64,000 nucleotides of DNA from Chlorobiota bacterium (GTDB lineage: Bacteria > Bacteroidota > Ignavibacteria > Tepidaquicellales > OLB5). The translations under genes and the position numbers were made by a program. This document shows, piece after piece, positions 36,107-45,241 of the stretch (positions within the stretch are counted from its first letter, which is position 1; every line of letters starts with the position of its first letter). Location: assembly GCA_022616535.1 (NCBI GenBank), contig JAKEEM010000008.1, positions 1 through 64,000 on the forward strand, in the 5' to 3' direction. The notes beneath the pieces are model-generated. The model had not been told where the DNA came from. It did no database searches and saw only the letters and a list, made by a program, of their open reading frames with translations.

Positions 36107-36799
36107 GTAAGGTAATCCTTGCAATTTCCGCCCATCCGGATGATATTGAGTTTGCCTGCGGAGGGACAATGTTTAAGTTTGCCGAAAAAGGGTATGATAT
36201 TTATCTTGTTGTTGCTACAAACGGCGAGAACGGCTTCAAAATAAGCTACAAACCAAGAACAGAACGGGTTCGAATTCGTCACTTGGAACAGCTAAAGGCA
36301 GCAAAAATTCTGGGAGTTAAGAATGTTTTCTTTTTAAATTACAGAGACGGTTACTTAACCTATAACGACCAATTACGTTCAAAACTTGTTAAAATAATAA
36401 AGAAAGTTAGGCCTGAAATAATATTTACTTTCGACCCTGGGAATAAATCATTTGAAAACGTAAATCTACACCACCGTGACCATAGGGCAATCGCAGAGGT
36501 AGCGTTTGATGCGGTTTTTGCCTCTAGAAACAGGTATATGTTCAAGGGAGATCCTCATTCAGTTAGCTCATTTTATTTTTTCGGTCCCGATAAACCCAAT
36601 CATTTTGAAAATATCGTCGAAGTATATAAGCAAAAAAATTAATTTAATCTCGGCTCATCGCTCGCAATTCAACGACCGCAAATCAATGGCTGTATGGGTT
36701 AAGAAACATCTTTCACAATACACAAAAAAATATAAATACAGCGAGATGTTCAGAATTGTCAGGGTACAAAAACCGTTTGAAATGGAGGATGAGGATTGA
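36103..36799 (+). CDS. PIG-L family deacetylase, interrupted by a frameshift at an A7 run
   Basis: Zn-dependent de-N-acetylase with 'SAHPDDIEFACGG' at residues 9-21 and the His pair in 'NLHHRDHRAI' near 127. The first frame stops at 36642. The true C-terminus continues in the next frame as 'KINLISAHRSQF' to 'PFEMEDED', ending at 36799. Removing one A from the run at 36632-36638 joins both parts into ~231 aa, the usual length. The downstream gene starts on a TTGA overlap with the restored stop, which supports the restored frame. It may be a real mutation or a homopolymer assembly error. A role in N-acetyl sugar or bacillithiol-like chemistry is only inferred. Confidence 0.85.
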
Positions 36800-37170
36800 T
36801 TAGTGTAAGTGAGGAAGAGTTTCAGCAATTGATGGACGAGTCAATCGAGAATATACCGGAATTATTCAAAGATAAGATTGAAAATCTTGCTTTTATTGTT
36901 GAGCCTTATCCCTCAGAAAGTGATTTAGGAAAAGTCGGACTGAAGGAAAAACATTCGCTTTTAGGGTTGTATTCAGGTGTTCCGTATACTCATCGCACGA
37001 CGTGGTATACGGGCGTAACTCCAGATAGAATAATACTTTTTCAAAGAAATATTGAAGCATTGTGCAATTCAATTGAGCAGTTAAAAGAAAAAATCCGAGA
37101 GGTGGTGATTCACGAAGTTGCACATTATTTTGGAATGAATGAGGATGAAATAAGAAAGGCAGGCTATTAG
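36796..37170 (+). CDS. Small zincin-like metallopeptidase
   Basis: A 124-aa protein with 'HEVAHYFGMNEDEIRKAGY' at the C-terminus: an HExxH zinc motif plus a downstream Asp/Glu, as in the DUF1025/zincin-like minigluzincin family. The N-terminus has the family's 'LPELFKDKIENLAFIVEPYP'-like segment (about residues 17-37). It starts with TTG overlapping the stop of the PIG-L gene. Substrate unknown. It converges with kup. Confidence 0.82.
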   Translation: MISVSEEEFQQLMDESIENIPELFKDKIENLAFIVEPYPSESDLGKVGLKEKHSLLGLYSGVPYTHRTTWYTGVTPDRIILFQRNIEALCNSIEQLKEKIREVVIHEVAHYFGMNEDEIRKAGY

Positions 37171-37180
37171 CTTCTGCCTG

Positions 37181-39109
37181 CTAAAGCTCTATTTGAGAGC
37201 CAACTTCGAATACTTTGTCGTTAGGAATATTGAAAAATTCAGTTGCCCTTTGAGAATTTCGGGATAAAAGTACGAACAACTTCTTCCGGAACCTTCTTAA
37301 ACCTGTTGTATCTTTTACAAAAAGCAGCTCCCTGCCCAGGAAGAACGTAGTTTTTTCAATATTTATTTTAATTTCCCGTTTATTTAAAATCTCTATTATC
37401 TGTTTTAAGTTGGCATTATCCATAAATCCATAGCGGGCAACCACTCTGTAAAAACCTTCGGTCGGATTTTCGATTTCAATTGCTTCCTCGGCATTAACAT
37501 GTGGAACTTTTTCATATATAACGCTTAACACAACAATCTGTTTGTGCAATATCCTGTTATGCTTTAAGTTTTTAACAAGTGCCGGGGGAGTACCTTTCGG
37601 GTTGCTTGACATATATATTGCAGTTCCGGGGGTTGATACAACACGAACACTCATAACTTCATCAATAAACTTTTCAATCGGCTGTGTAACCTCCTGAATT
37701 TTTTCCAGCAGTAACTTTCTTCCCCAGTTCCATGTGGTCATTATAATATAAACAGCGAGCCCTAAGGCGAGCGGAAACCAGCCGCCGTGCGCGATTTTAA
37801 GCATATTCGATCCAAAAAAGGAAACATCTGCAACAAGAAAGAATACGGTAACAATCAGAGCAAGAGGCAGCGACCAGTTCCAAATCTTTCTCATTGCAAA
37901 GAATGCCAGCACCGTTGTTATCAGCATTGTAGTTGTTAACGCTACCCCATACGCAGCTGCAATATTGCTGGAAGACCGGAACTCTAATACAAGGAAAACT
38001 ATTGCGATAAACAAAAGCCAGTTAACCTGAGGTATGTATATCTGTCCGCGCTCTGATTCTGATGTATGGATAATCCTGACTCTTGGCAGATAGCCAAGCT
38101 GGACAGCCTGCTGAGTTAATGAAAATGAACCTGTAATTACTGCCTGGGAGGCAATTATCGTAGCCATTGTAGCCAGGACTACCATGGGATATAATGCCCA
38201 TTCAGGAGCAAGGTGATAAAAGGGGTTAACAACGGTTTCTGGTCTTCTTAAAAGCAAAGCGCCCTGCCCGAAATAATTTAGCAGAAGTGAAGGCATAGCA
38301 AGGAAAAACCAAGCTATTTGAATTGCCTTATGATTGAAATGTCCAATATCTGCATATAATGCTTCACCTCCTGTGACTACTAGAAAAACCGAACCAAGTA
38401 CTATAAACCCTAGAAATTTATTTTCGACAAAAAAGTTTACTGCATAAACCGGATTAACTGATGACAAAACCTCAGGATTTTGAATAATAGAACTTACTCC
38501 CAGAGTTGCCAATGTGAGAAACCATATTGAAGTTATAGGACCAAAAATTGAGCCTACTTTACTGGTACCCCTTTTCTGAAAGTAAAAAAGGGTAAAAAGT
38601 ATTATTAATGTAAGAGGAATAATATAAGGTTCAAAAAAAGGAGTGGCGACATTCAATCCCTCTACTGCGCTCAAAACGGAAATAGCAGGAGTTAGGATTC
38701 CGTCACCATATAAAAGCGAAGCACCGAACAAGCCAAGTGTGATAATAATCAAATAACTCACACCCTTGCCTTTTTTAGGTCTCACAAGTTCCATGAGAGC
38801 CATGATCCCGCCTTCACCTTCGTTATCAAGCCTTATAATTAATAAGTGGTATTTAATTGTTACAATAATTATCAATGACCAAAAAATGAGCGATAAAACA
38901 CCCAGAATGTTATTGTGGTTTATTGGGAGCCCGTGCTGAGGAGAAAAACATTCTTTTATGGCGTATAAAGGACTTGTTCCTATATCGCCGTAAATAATTC
39001 CTACAGCGCCTAAGGAAAGATATAAAAGGTATTTTAAGCTTTTATTATTATGGGTATTATTTTCCGACGCAGCCTTATTTGTAAGTTCCGTACTTATACA
39101 AAATTTAAT
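37181..39109 (-). CDS. kup: KUP/HAK/KT family potassium transporter, start codon unresolved
   Basis: K+ uptake permease with about twelve membrane helices and a C-terminal cytoplasmic domain. A standard start at 38875 would lose the signature 'YGDIGTSPLYA' that is encoded in the same frame upstream (about 39000), so the gene must extend further. The open frame reaches back to a stop at 39112-39110 and contains no ATG, GTG or TTG. Either a rare ATT at 39109 is used (642 aa, normal length), or one base is missing near the T4 run at 39099-39102, which would connect to an ATG at 39120. Function is sure; the 5' end is not. Confidence 0.88.
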   Translation of the reverse strand: MKFCISTELTNKAASENNTHNNKSLKYLLYLSLGAVGIIYGDIGTSPLYAIKECFSPQHGLPINHNNILGVLSLIFWSLIIIVTIKYHLLIIRLDNEGEGGIMALMELVRPKKGKGVSYLIIITLGLFGASLLYGDGILTPAISVLSAVEGLNVATPFFEPYIIPLTLIILFTLFYFQKRGTSKVGSIFGPITSIWFLTLATLGVSSIIQNPEVLSSVNPVYAVNFFVENKFLGFIVLGSVFLVVTGGEALYADIGHFNHKAIQIAWFFLAMPSLLLNYFGQGALLLRRPETVVNPFYHLAPEWALYPMVVLATMATIIASQAVITGSFSLTQQAVQLGYLPRVRIIHTSESERGQIYIPQVNWLLFIAIVFLVLEFRSSSNIAAAYGVALTTTMLITTVLAFFAMRKIWNWSLPLALIVTVFFLVADVSFFGSNMLKIAHGGWFPLALGLAVYIIMTTWNWGRKLLLEKIQEVTQPIEKFIDEVMSVRVVSTPGTAIYMSSNPKGTPPALVKNLKHNRILHKQIVVLSVIYEKVPHVNAEEAIEIENPTEGFYRVVARYGFMDNANLKQIIEILNKREIKINIEKTTFFLGRELLFVKDTTGLRRFRKKLFVLLSRNSQRATEFFNIPNDKVFEVGSQIEL

Positions 39110-39147
39110 TTATTCAACATCCTGCCTTGTTCAATGTGACAGATTTT

Positions 39148-39155
39148 CAAATTTA
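39148..39155 (-). promoter_or_regulatory. Possible -7 element upstream of kup
   Basis: On the minus strand, TAAATTTG matches TAnnTTTG. The -33 position 20 nt away is TTT, not TTG. It predicts a transcript starting near 39141, compatible with a kup start at 39120 or 39109 and not with an internal start at 38875. Confidence 0.4.
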
Positions 39156-39252
39156 ACGAAAAGCTATGTATAATAAAACTGTAATTTTTTTATATAAAAT
39201 GAAGTAAAATTACACTTTTTATTAAAATTTTATAAATTTATATTACAGTTAT

Positions 39253-39555
39253 ATGAGCAGAATACTATTCCAAATAAATTATGATATACACCCTGATAAG
39301 AGGGATGAGTACCTTGCCGCTGCTAAAGAGCTGGAGGGTTATATGAAATCCCATACAAACCATAACTATATGATTGTTGAGGATAAGAACAAAAGGAACA
39401 ATTTTACAGAGGTTTACATCCTTAACGGAGAAGCAGAGTTTGAAGGGCTTGAAGACGAAATGGATGACACCGTGTACGGGCTGACGACAAAGATTTTAAG
39501 CGAGTATGTTGTTGACGGCAAAACGAGGTATTCAACTCAATACGAAATAGGGTAA
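39253..39555 (+). CDS. Small conserved-looking protein, unknown function
   Basis: A 100-aa soluble protein with no export signal. It opens with 'SRILFQINYDIHPDKRDEY' and alternates beta and alpha segments, which resembles the ferredoxin-like fold of ABM/dimeric alpha-beta barrel proteins. I do not recognise a family. It is flanked by long AT-rich spacers, divergent from kup and upstream of the HD phosphodiesterase, and appears to be a single-gene unit. Confidence 0.7.
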   Translation: MSRILFQINYDIHPDKRDEYLAAAKELEGYMKSHTNHNYMIVEDKNKRNNFTEVYILNGEAEFEGLEDEMDDTVYGLTTKILSEYVVDGKTRYSTQYEIG

Positions 39556-39685
39556 TTTTTTTATTTAAAGACCCCCATATTTTCTTAATATAGGAAGTAT
39601 CCCTTTATAACTGCACACCTATAAAACATAATTATTATTAATTTAGAAAGCAAATTTGCAAAAAAATTACTGCAATGGAGTCTAA

Positions 39686-41926
39686 TTGCCAAAGCTGAAA
39701 TTAAATAAATCGGAATTTAAAGCCGATAAGCTGATTAAATTTTTTACAGGGCTTCTTACAGTTGTGCTGATTGTTGCCATGTTTCCAAAATATGAGACAA
39801 TTGAGACCGATTATACAGTTGGAATGGTTTGGAGCAAAGAGGATTTAATCGCTCCATTCAGCTTTCCGATTTATAAGAGCGAAGATGTTTACAAAAAAGA
39901 GCTTGATGAAGCGCGCAGCAAAGTCCTCCCCGTTTTTGATTTGAACATAGCAAAATCCGAAGGGCAGCTTAACTGGCTAGATTCGTTAAATGTTTTTTTT
40001 GCTAATCTTAAAAAGGTTCTAGATTACCAGGCGGAGTATAATAAGGAAAAAAATCTTCCCGAGGAAAAAAGAACCACCAGCGAAAGTACGCTTGAAAAAA
40101 TGAAAGTCACTTTAAATGCTTCATTTACCGAAGCTGAGTGGAAAAGCCTCTCTGCAGAACTTGGCACCCAGGCAGGAATCGATGCATTTAAGAAAAAATT
40201 GATCCAGTCCTTAAATCAGGTTTATGATAAAAGAATAATGGATTTACCCAAATCACAGATTACATCTTCAAAGATTTCATTTATTAAAGATAAAGTCGAG
40301 GAAACCATCGAAATAAATGAAATTCGTGATATCGAAGAGGTCGACAGGATTTTGAATAACGATTTCAGCTCTTACTTTAAAAACAGCGAATTTGCAAGCG
40401 CTGCATTTAAAATTTCCAAACTGTATATTTATCCCGACTTTACTTCTAATAAGGAAGAAACCGATAAAATAATTTCAGCAGTAACAGATGCTGTTCCCAA
40501 AACATTTGGAATAGTCAGAGAAAATGAAAGAATCGTAAGTAAACACGAGCCTATTAATGAGGTTACAAAGCTTAAGCTTGAGTCTTACAAAAAGATCAGG
40601 AATGAGCAGATGGGCAGCAGGGATTTTTATATGCAACAAATCGGAAGGTTTTTATTTGTTCTAACAATGATTTTTCTTATAGGAATTTTCCTCTACAAAA
40701 TGAGGGTATCTATTTTTAACGATAACCTTATGCTAATTCTCATATCAACCATAATTCTGCTCGAATGCTTATTATCGTATCTAAGCCTCCATTTAAAAAT
40801 AAATTACCCGATTGAATACCTGATTTTCGTGCCAGTAGCTGCAATGCTTCTTACAATCATTTTCGATTCACGTCTTGCAGTATATATTATAATGGTTATT
40901 TGCATTCTTGTTTCAGCCGTCAGAGGCGGAGATTATGATATTTTGATTCCAAATTTTTGCGCATCGGTGCTTGTTGTCTATTCCGTGCGGGATATAAAAA
41001 ACCGCTCCCAGATTTTTGTTTCTATGATTTATATTTTAATCGGTTATTTCATAAGCATTTTAGCCATAGGTTTTGAGAGATATGATGATTTTTCGGTCAT
41101 CAGGAGCCAGTTGTATATTGCTGTTTTTAATTCACTGCTCTCGCCAATATTAGCTTACGGCTTATTGATATTATACGAGCGTGTTTTCAGGGTTGCCACA
41201 GATCTTGTCTTTCTTGAACTTAGCGATTTCAATCACCCTTTACTGCGTGAGCTTTCAGCCAAAGCGCCGGGGACTTTTCACCATTCGATTGTTATGGGCA
41301 ACTTGTCCGAGCAGGCGGCTAAAGAAATCGGCGCTAATCAGATACTTGCACGTGTGGGCTGCTATTACCATGACATTGGGAAAGTGGTTAATCCGGAGTA
41401 TTTTGTTGAAAACCAAATGGACTCAAATAAGCATGAGGAGTTGAATCCTTCGCTTAGCGCTAAGACAATTATTGCGCACGTTAAAAATGGAATAAGGCTT
41501 GCAGAAAGATACAGGCTTCCAAAGGAAATTATTGATTTCATTCCTATGCATCATGGAACAAACTTAGTCTCTTACTTTTATGAAAAGGCAAGAACTGATG
41601 AAGGTGATATCGATACAACACATGAATATATTTACCGCTATCCGGGTCCAAAGCCCCAGACAAAGGAAACAGGTTTAGTGATGCTTGCTGACTCAGTTGA
41701 AGCTGCAACGAGGACAATCGAAGACCCTACGCCTGCTAAATTAGAAACACAGATAAATGAAATAATCAGGGCGAGATTTTTAGACGGTGAGCTTGACGAA
41801 TGCGACCTCACATTAAAGGATCTGATTAAAATTAAACAAAGTTTTTTAAAAACCCTTGTCGGAATCCATCACCACAGAATAAAGTATCCAGAGACCGTTG
41901 ATGAGGAAGAAGAAAAACTATCTTGA
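39686..41926 (+). CDS. 7TM-HD family phosphohydrolase (PgpH-like c-di-AMP phosphodiesterase candidate)
   Basis: A 746-aa protein starting with TTG. One helix at ~18-36 precedes a large extracytoplasmic 7TMR-HD domain (~40-310), then about seven membrane helices (~312-500). The cytoplasmic HD domain carries 'GTFHHSIVMGNLSEQAA' near 528, 'YYHDIGK' near 563, 'HHG' near 624 and 'ADSVEAATRTI' near 674. PgpH proteins of this layout hydrolyse c-di-AMP. Substrate here is inferred from family and the YbbR-like protein at 32191. Its end overlaps the start of the Xer gene. Confidence 0.9.
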   Translation: MPKLKLNKSEFKADKLIKFFTGLLTVVLIVAMFPKYETIETDYTVGMVWSKEDLIAPFSFPIYKSEDVYKKELDEARSKVLPVFDLNIAKSEGQLNWLDSLNVFFANLKKVLDYQAEYNKEKNLPEEKRTTSESTLEKMKVTLNASFTEAEWKSLSAELGTQAGIDAFKKKLIQSLNQVYDKRIMDLPKSQITSSKISFIKDKVEETIEINEIRDIEEVDRILNNDFSSYFKNSEFASAAFKISKLYIYPDFTSNKEETDKIISAVTDAVPKTFGIVRENERIVSKHEPINEVTKLKLESYKKIRNEQMGSRDFYMQQIGRFLFVLTMIFLIGIFLYKMRVSIFNDNLMLILISTIILLECLLSYLSLHLKINYPIEYLIFVPVAAMLLTIIFDSRLAVYIIMVICILVSAVRGGDYDILIPNFCASVLVVYSVRDIKNRSQIFVSMIYILIGYFISILAIGFERYDDFSVIRSQLYIAVFNSLLSPILAYGLLILYERVFRVATDLVFLELSDFNHPLLRELSAKAPGTFHHSIVMGNLSEQAAKEIGANQILARVGCYYHDIGKVVNPEYFVENQMDSNKHEELNPSLSAKTIIAHVKNGIRLAERYRLPKEIIDFIPMHHGTNLVSYFYEKARTDEGDIDTTHEYIYRYPGPKPQTKETGLVMLADSVEAATRTIEDPTPAKLETQINEIIRARFLDGELDECDLTLKDLIKIKQSFLKTLVGIHHHRIKYPETVDEEEEKLS

Positions 41927-42839
41927 AAAGAGGGGCACTGCAGACGAAAGAGAAAAGCAGATAAACTCCTTTTTGCTTCATCTGGAACTCGAAAAATCCC
42001 TGGCTGAAAATACAATCAAATCATATAAATTTGATTTATTAAAGTTCACGGAATTTCTGGATTCGGTCAACATTAAGTCTTTTGATGAAGTTGGAGAAAA
42101 TCATATTGAAAAATTTTTATCGGAGCTTAAAAAAGAAAATCGGTCCGCCACTGCAGCAAGGGTCATTTCGGTTTTGCGACAATTTTATAATTACTTATTA
42201 AACTCTCCAAAAACAAAAATTAAAGTTAACCCTTTTGATTTTTTTGATTCTCCAAAGCTGAACAGAAATCTGCCGGAAGTGCTTACGGTTAAAGATGTGG
42301 ATAAAATTTTAAGCCAGCCGGATACTAATACGACTCTCGGATTGCGTGACAAAGCCCTCCTTGAAACTATGTATGCATGCGGTCTAAGAGTAAGCGAAAC
42401 AATTAATTTGAAGTGCTCAAATGTTTTGATAAATGATGAAGATGTCAGGGTGTTTGGCAAGGGGTCAAAAGAAAGGATTGTGCCGATTGCAAAATCAACG
42501 CTTGATTGGATTCGGCTTTATTTAACAAAATCTCGTTTAAGTCTCACGAAGCCATTTTCGGAAGATTATTTGTTTTTAAACTGGCGCGGGAGGAAGCTTT
42601 CACGCATGGCTGTGTGGGATATTATCAATAAATACACTAAAACGGCTAAGATCGGGAAACAAATTCATCCCCATATTTTACGGCACTCGTTTGCAACCCA
42701 TCTGCTTGAGGGGGGAGCGGACTTGCGGTCAATCCAGGAAATGCTGGGACATTCGGATATCAGCACAACACAGATTTACACGCACGTAGATATCACCTAT
42801 TTAAAAGAGGTTCATAAACAATTTCACCCAAGGGCTTAG
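41901..42839 (+). CDS. xer: Tyrosine recombinase XerC/XerD
   Basis: A site-specific recombinase of about 312 aa that resolves chromosome dimers at dif. The N-terminal SAM-like DNA-binding domain is ~25-110. The catalytic domain carries Arg in 'ACGLRVSE', Lys in 'GKGSKERIVP', 'HILRHSFATHLLEGG' (His-x-x-Arg), 'LGHSDISTTQIYTH' (His and the nucleophile Tyr). ATG at 41901 used; it directly follows a TTG, and the N-terminal end may be shorter because the first ~25 residues overlap the HD gene. Two dif-like repeats lie elsewhere in this window. Confidence 0.92.
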   Translation: MRKKKNYLEKRGTADEREKQINSFLLHLELEKSLAENTIKSYKFDLLKFTEFLDSVNIKSFDEVGENHIEKFLSELKKENRSATAARVISVLRQFYNYLLNSPKTKIKVNPFDFFDSPKLNRNLPEVLTVKDVDKILSQPDTNTTLGLRDKALLETMYACGLRVSETINLKCSNVLINDEDVRVFGKGSKERIVPIAKSTLDWIRLYLTKSRLSLTKPFSEDYLFLNWRGRKLSRMAVWDIINKYTKTAKIGKQIHPHILRHSFATHLLEGGADLRSIQEMLGHSDISTTQIYTHVDITYLKEVHKQFHPRA

Positions 42840-44251
42840 CGCTTTAACACCTCATCTTTAATTTTATAAAGGTAAGTTAATGCCGCCTCATATTCATTTG
42901 GAATAATTCCGTCTAGTATTGCTTCTTCAATCTTTTTCTTAATAACACCCACTTCCCGTGAAGGCATAAGATTGCATATTTTCATAATTTCCTCGCCTTT
43001 GACAGGTGACTGGAAGTTACGGATTTTATCCCGCTCTTCAACCTCAGCAATTCTTTTTTCGACCCTGTCGAAGTTTTCAAGATATTTTTTTACCTTACCG
43101 GGGTCCTTAGATGTTATATCCGCCCTGCAAAGAGTTAATAAATCATTTATATCATCGCCTGCTTCAAAAATCAGCCTTCGGATGGCGGAGTCAGTAACAT
43201 TTTCCTCTGCAAGCGCTATTGGTCTTAAATGCAGGCGGACGAGCTTTTCAACATAGGGAAGTTTGTCAAAAGGCAACCGGAGCTTGCCGAAAATTTTTTT
43301 TTGCCATCTCGCGCCAAGCTCCTCATGTCCGTGGAATGTCCAGCCGGTTCCTTCGATAAATTTTCTTGTTACTGGCTTTGCAATGTCATGCATCAATGCA
43401 GCAAATTTCAGCCAGATATTTTCGGTTTTTTGCGAAATATTATCCACAACCTGCAGTGTATGATAGAAAACATCCTTATGGTGAAAATCTCTTCTCTGGT
43501 CAACACCCTCAAGCATATGTAACTCAGGGAATAAAATCTCCATTAATCCTGATTTGAACATCAATGCCAGGCCAATAGAAGGTTTTTCCGAAGCAAGTAT
43601 TTTGAAAAATTCATCTGTAATACGTTCCTGTGAAACCACACCTGTCGAATCATTATTTACTTTCAGTCTGATTCTCATCTCCTTTATAGCTTCAAAGGTA
43701 CTGTCCTCGATTATAAAACCAAGCTGTGAGGCGAACCGGCAGGCACGCATCATTCTAAGGGGGTCGTCGTTGAAGGTTTTGAACGGGTCTAAAGGAGTTC
43801 TTAGGAGTTTGTTTTTCAAATCCTCAATCCCATTAAATAAGTCTATAATCTCATTTTTATCATCATTCAGAGAAACTGCAAGGGCGTTTACAGTAAAATC
43901 TCTGCGGGATAAATCTTCTTTTAAAACGGCAAACTCTATATCGGGTTTCCTGGAATTGCTTCTGTAGCTTTCTTTTCGTGCTGAGGCAAATTCAATTTTG
44001 CTTTCGTTAACTTCAAGCAATGCAGTGCCGAATTTTTTGTAAACAGCAGAAAGTTTTTTCCCGAGCTCCTTAGCCGTAAGCGCGGCAAATTCCGTTGCAT
44101 CTCCCAGTACAGTTATATCGATATCCGTTTTAACTTTTCCTAAGATCTTGTCACGAACGTATCCTCCTACAAGAAAAGCTTCGGTACCGGTTTTTCTTGC
44201 AATTTCAGCAATTTTTTTAATTATTTCGCTGGAGTTTATGAAATTGGTCAA
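42836..44251 (-). CDS. cca: CCA tRNA nucleotidyltransferase / poly(A) polymerase family, HD-containing
   Basis: A 471-aa class II nucleotidyltransferase that adds or repairs the 3' CCA of tRNAs. 'FLVGGYVRDKILG' and 'TDIDITV' (residues ~26-47) form the catalytic site with two Asp. 'RRDFTVNALA' and 'DPLRMMRACRFASQLGF' follow. An HD domain is seen at 'FHHKDVFYHTLQVVDNI' (~255) and 'ALMHDIAKP'. The plain tRNA enzyme and poly(A) polymerase are not separable by eye. It overlaps the upstream oxidoreductase by 4 bp, and converges with xer, overlapping by 4 bp. Confidence 0.93.
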   Translation of the reverse strand: MTNFINSSEIIKKIAEIARKTGTEAFLVGGYVRDKILGKVKTDIDITVLGDATEFAALTAKELGKKLSAVYKKFGTALLEVNESKIEFASARKESYRSNSRKPDIEFAVLKEDLSRRDFTVNALAVSLNDDKNEIIDLFNGIEDLKNKLLRTPLDPFKTFNDDPLRMMRACRFASQLGFIIEDSTFEAIKEMRIRLKVNNDSTGVVSQERITDEFFKILASEKPSIGLALMFKSGLMEILFPELHMLEGVDQRRDFHHKDVFYHTLQVVDNISQKTENIWLKFAALMHDIAKPVTRKFIEGTGWTFHGHEELGARWQKKIFGKLRLPFDKLPYVEKLVRLHLRPIALAEENVTDSAIRRLIFEAGDDINDLLTLCRADITSKDPGKVKKYLENFDRVEKRIAEVEERDKIRNFQSPVKGEEIMKICNLMPSREVGVIKKKIEEAILDGIIPNEYEAALTYLYKIKDEVLKR

Positions 44252-45237
44252 CTTTTGGAAATGATTTTAATTATTTCATCGGCAACTTCCACAGCAACTT
44301 TCCCGTCTTCAAGGGAAACCTTGACGGGCTTATCGTTAATTATAGAGTCAAAAAACGATTCAAGCTCGCTTTTTATCGGGTTTGCTCTTTCAAAATCTTC
44401 TGTTTCGGGCTGCTCAAAAACAACTTTTTTTGTTTCAGATATAGGGAATGCTTTACCTGAAACAGATGTATTTGAATCAGTAAGTCTAAAAATTTCAGAT
44501 TTATTGTTTAAAAAATCTATGGAGATATAAGCATTGTGTTGAAATATTCTCATCTTTCTCATTTTCTTAAAAGAAATTCTGCTTGCTGTTATGTTTGATG
44601 TACAGCCGTTTTCAAATGATAAGCGTGCATTTGCTATGTCAATTGAATCGGAAACAACAGCTACTCCGTTAGCATCAATTTTATTAATTTTGGAATTTAC
44701 CAAGTGTAATATTATATCAATATCGTGTATCATTAAATCCTGAATCACGGAAACATCAGTACCTCTGGGATTAAACTGGGCGAGGCGGTGCGATTCAATA
44801 AACATTGGCTTGATTTCAAATTTGCCTAGTGAAACAAGTGCCGGGTTAAATCTTTCCACATGACCTACTTGTGTCTTTATTTTAAATCTTTTTGCTAGTT
44901 CAATCAAATCCTTAGCTTCAGTCGAAGAGCTTGTTACCGGTTTTTCAATGAAAACATTAATGCCCTTTTTGATTGCTTCTTCGGCAACTGCAAAATGTGC
45001 TGAAGTAGTAGTTACGATAATTAATGAATTGATATTATTAAGCAGTTCTTCAAATGTTTTAAATGATTTTAAGCTGTATAGACTATTTATTTCATTGGAC
45101 TTTACAGGGTCAATGTCATACACTCCGGCAAAGTTTACAGAATTATTTCCGCTGGAAATCTCGTTAAGCAGCTTACAATGGATTTTTCCAAGATGCCCAC
45201 AGCCTGCTAAACCAACGCTTATGATACTGTTTTTCAA
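44248..45237 (-). CDS. Gfo/Idh/MocA family oxidoreductase
   Basis: A 329-aa NAD(P)-dependent oxidoreductase: 'VGLAGCGHLGKIHCKLL' (nucleotide binding), 'FIEKPVT' with the conserved Lys, 'QVGHVERFNPAL', and 'DLMIHDIDIILHLV' with the catalytic His. The 'HVERFNPA' and 'RGTDVSVIQDLMIHDIDI' pattern resembles oxidoreductases found with lipid A genes (GnnA-like, making 3-amino sugars). That assignment is tentative. It sits in the ygfZ-to-cca operon and overlaps cca by 4 bp. Confidence 0.82.
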   Translation of the reverse strand: MKNSIISVGLAGCGHLGKIHCKLLNEISSGNNSVNFAGVYDIDPVKSNEINSLYSLKSFKTFEELLNNINSLIIVTTTSAHFAVAEEAIKKGINVFIEKPVTSSSTEAKDLIELAKRFKIKTQVGHVERFNPALVSLGKFEIKPMFIESHRLAQFNPRGTDVSVIQDLMIHDIDIILHLVNSKINKIDANGVAVVSDSIDIANARLSFENGCTSNITASRISFKKMRKMRIFQHNAYISIDFLNNKSEIFRLTDSNTSVSGKAFPISETKKVVFEQPETEDFERANPIKSELESFFDSIINDKPVKVSLEDGKVAVEVADEIIKIISKS

Positions 45238-45241
45238 TAGT

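Noticed and set aside
36260-36290. tRNA T-arm-like GGGTTCGAATTC
   Set aside because: It lies inside the PIG-L coding region with no acceptor or anticodon stems around it. No tRNA or rRNA gene was recognised in the window.
36506-36799. 97-codon frame as a separate gene
   Set aside because: Only its second half looks like protein and it matches the missing end of the PIG-L deacetylase, so it is the continuation after a frameshift.
38863-38875. TTG at 38875 as kup start
   Set aside because: It would remove the conserved first helix with 'YGDIGTSPLYA', which is encoded upstream in the same frame.
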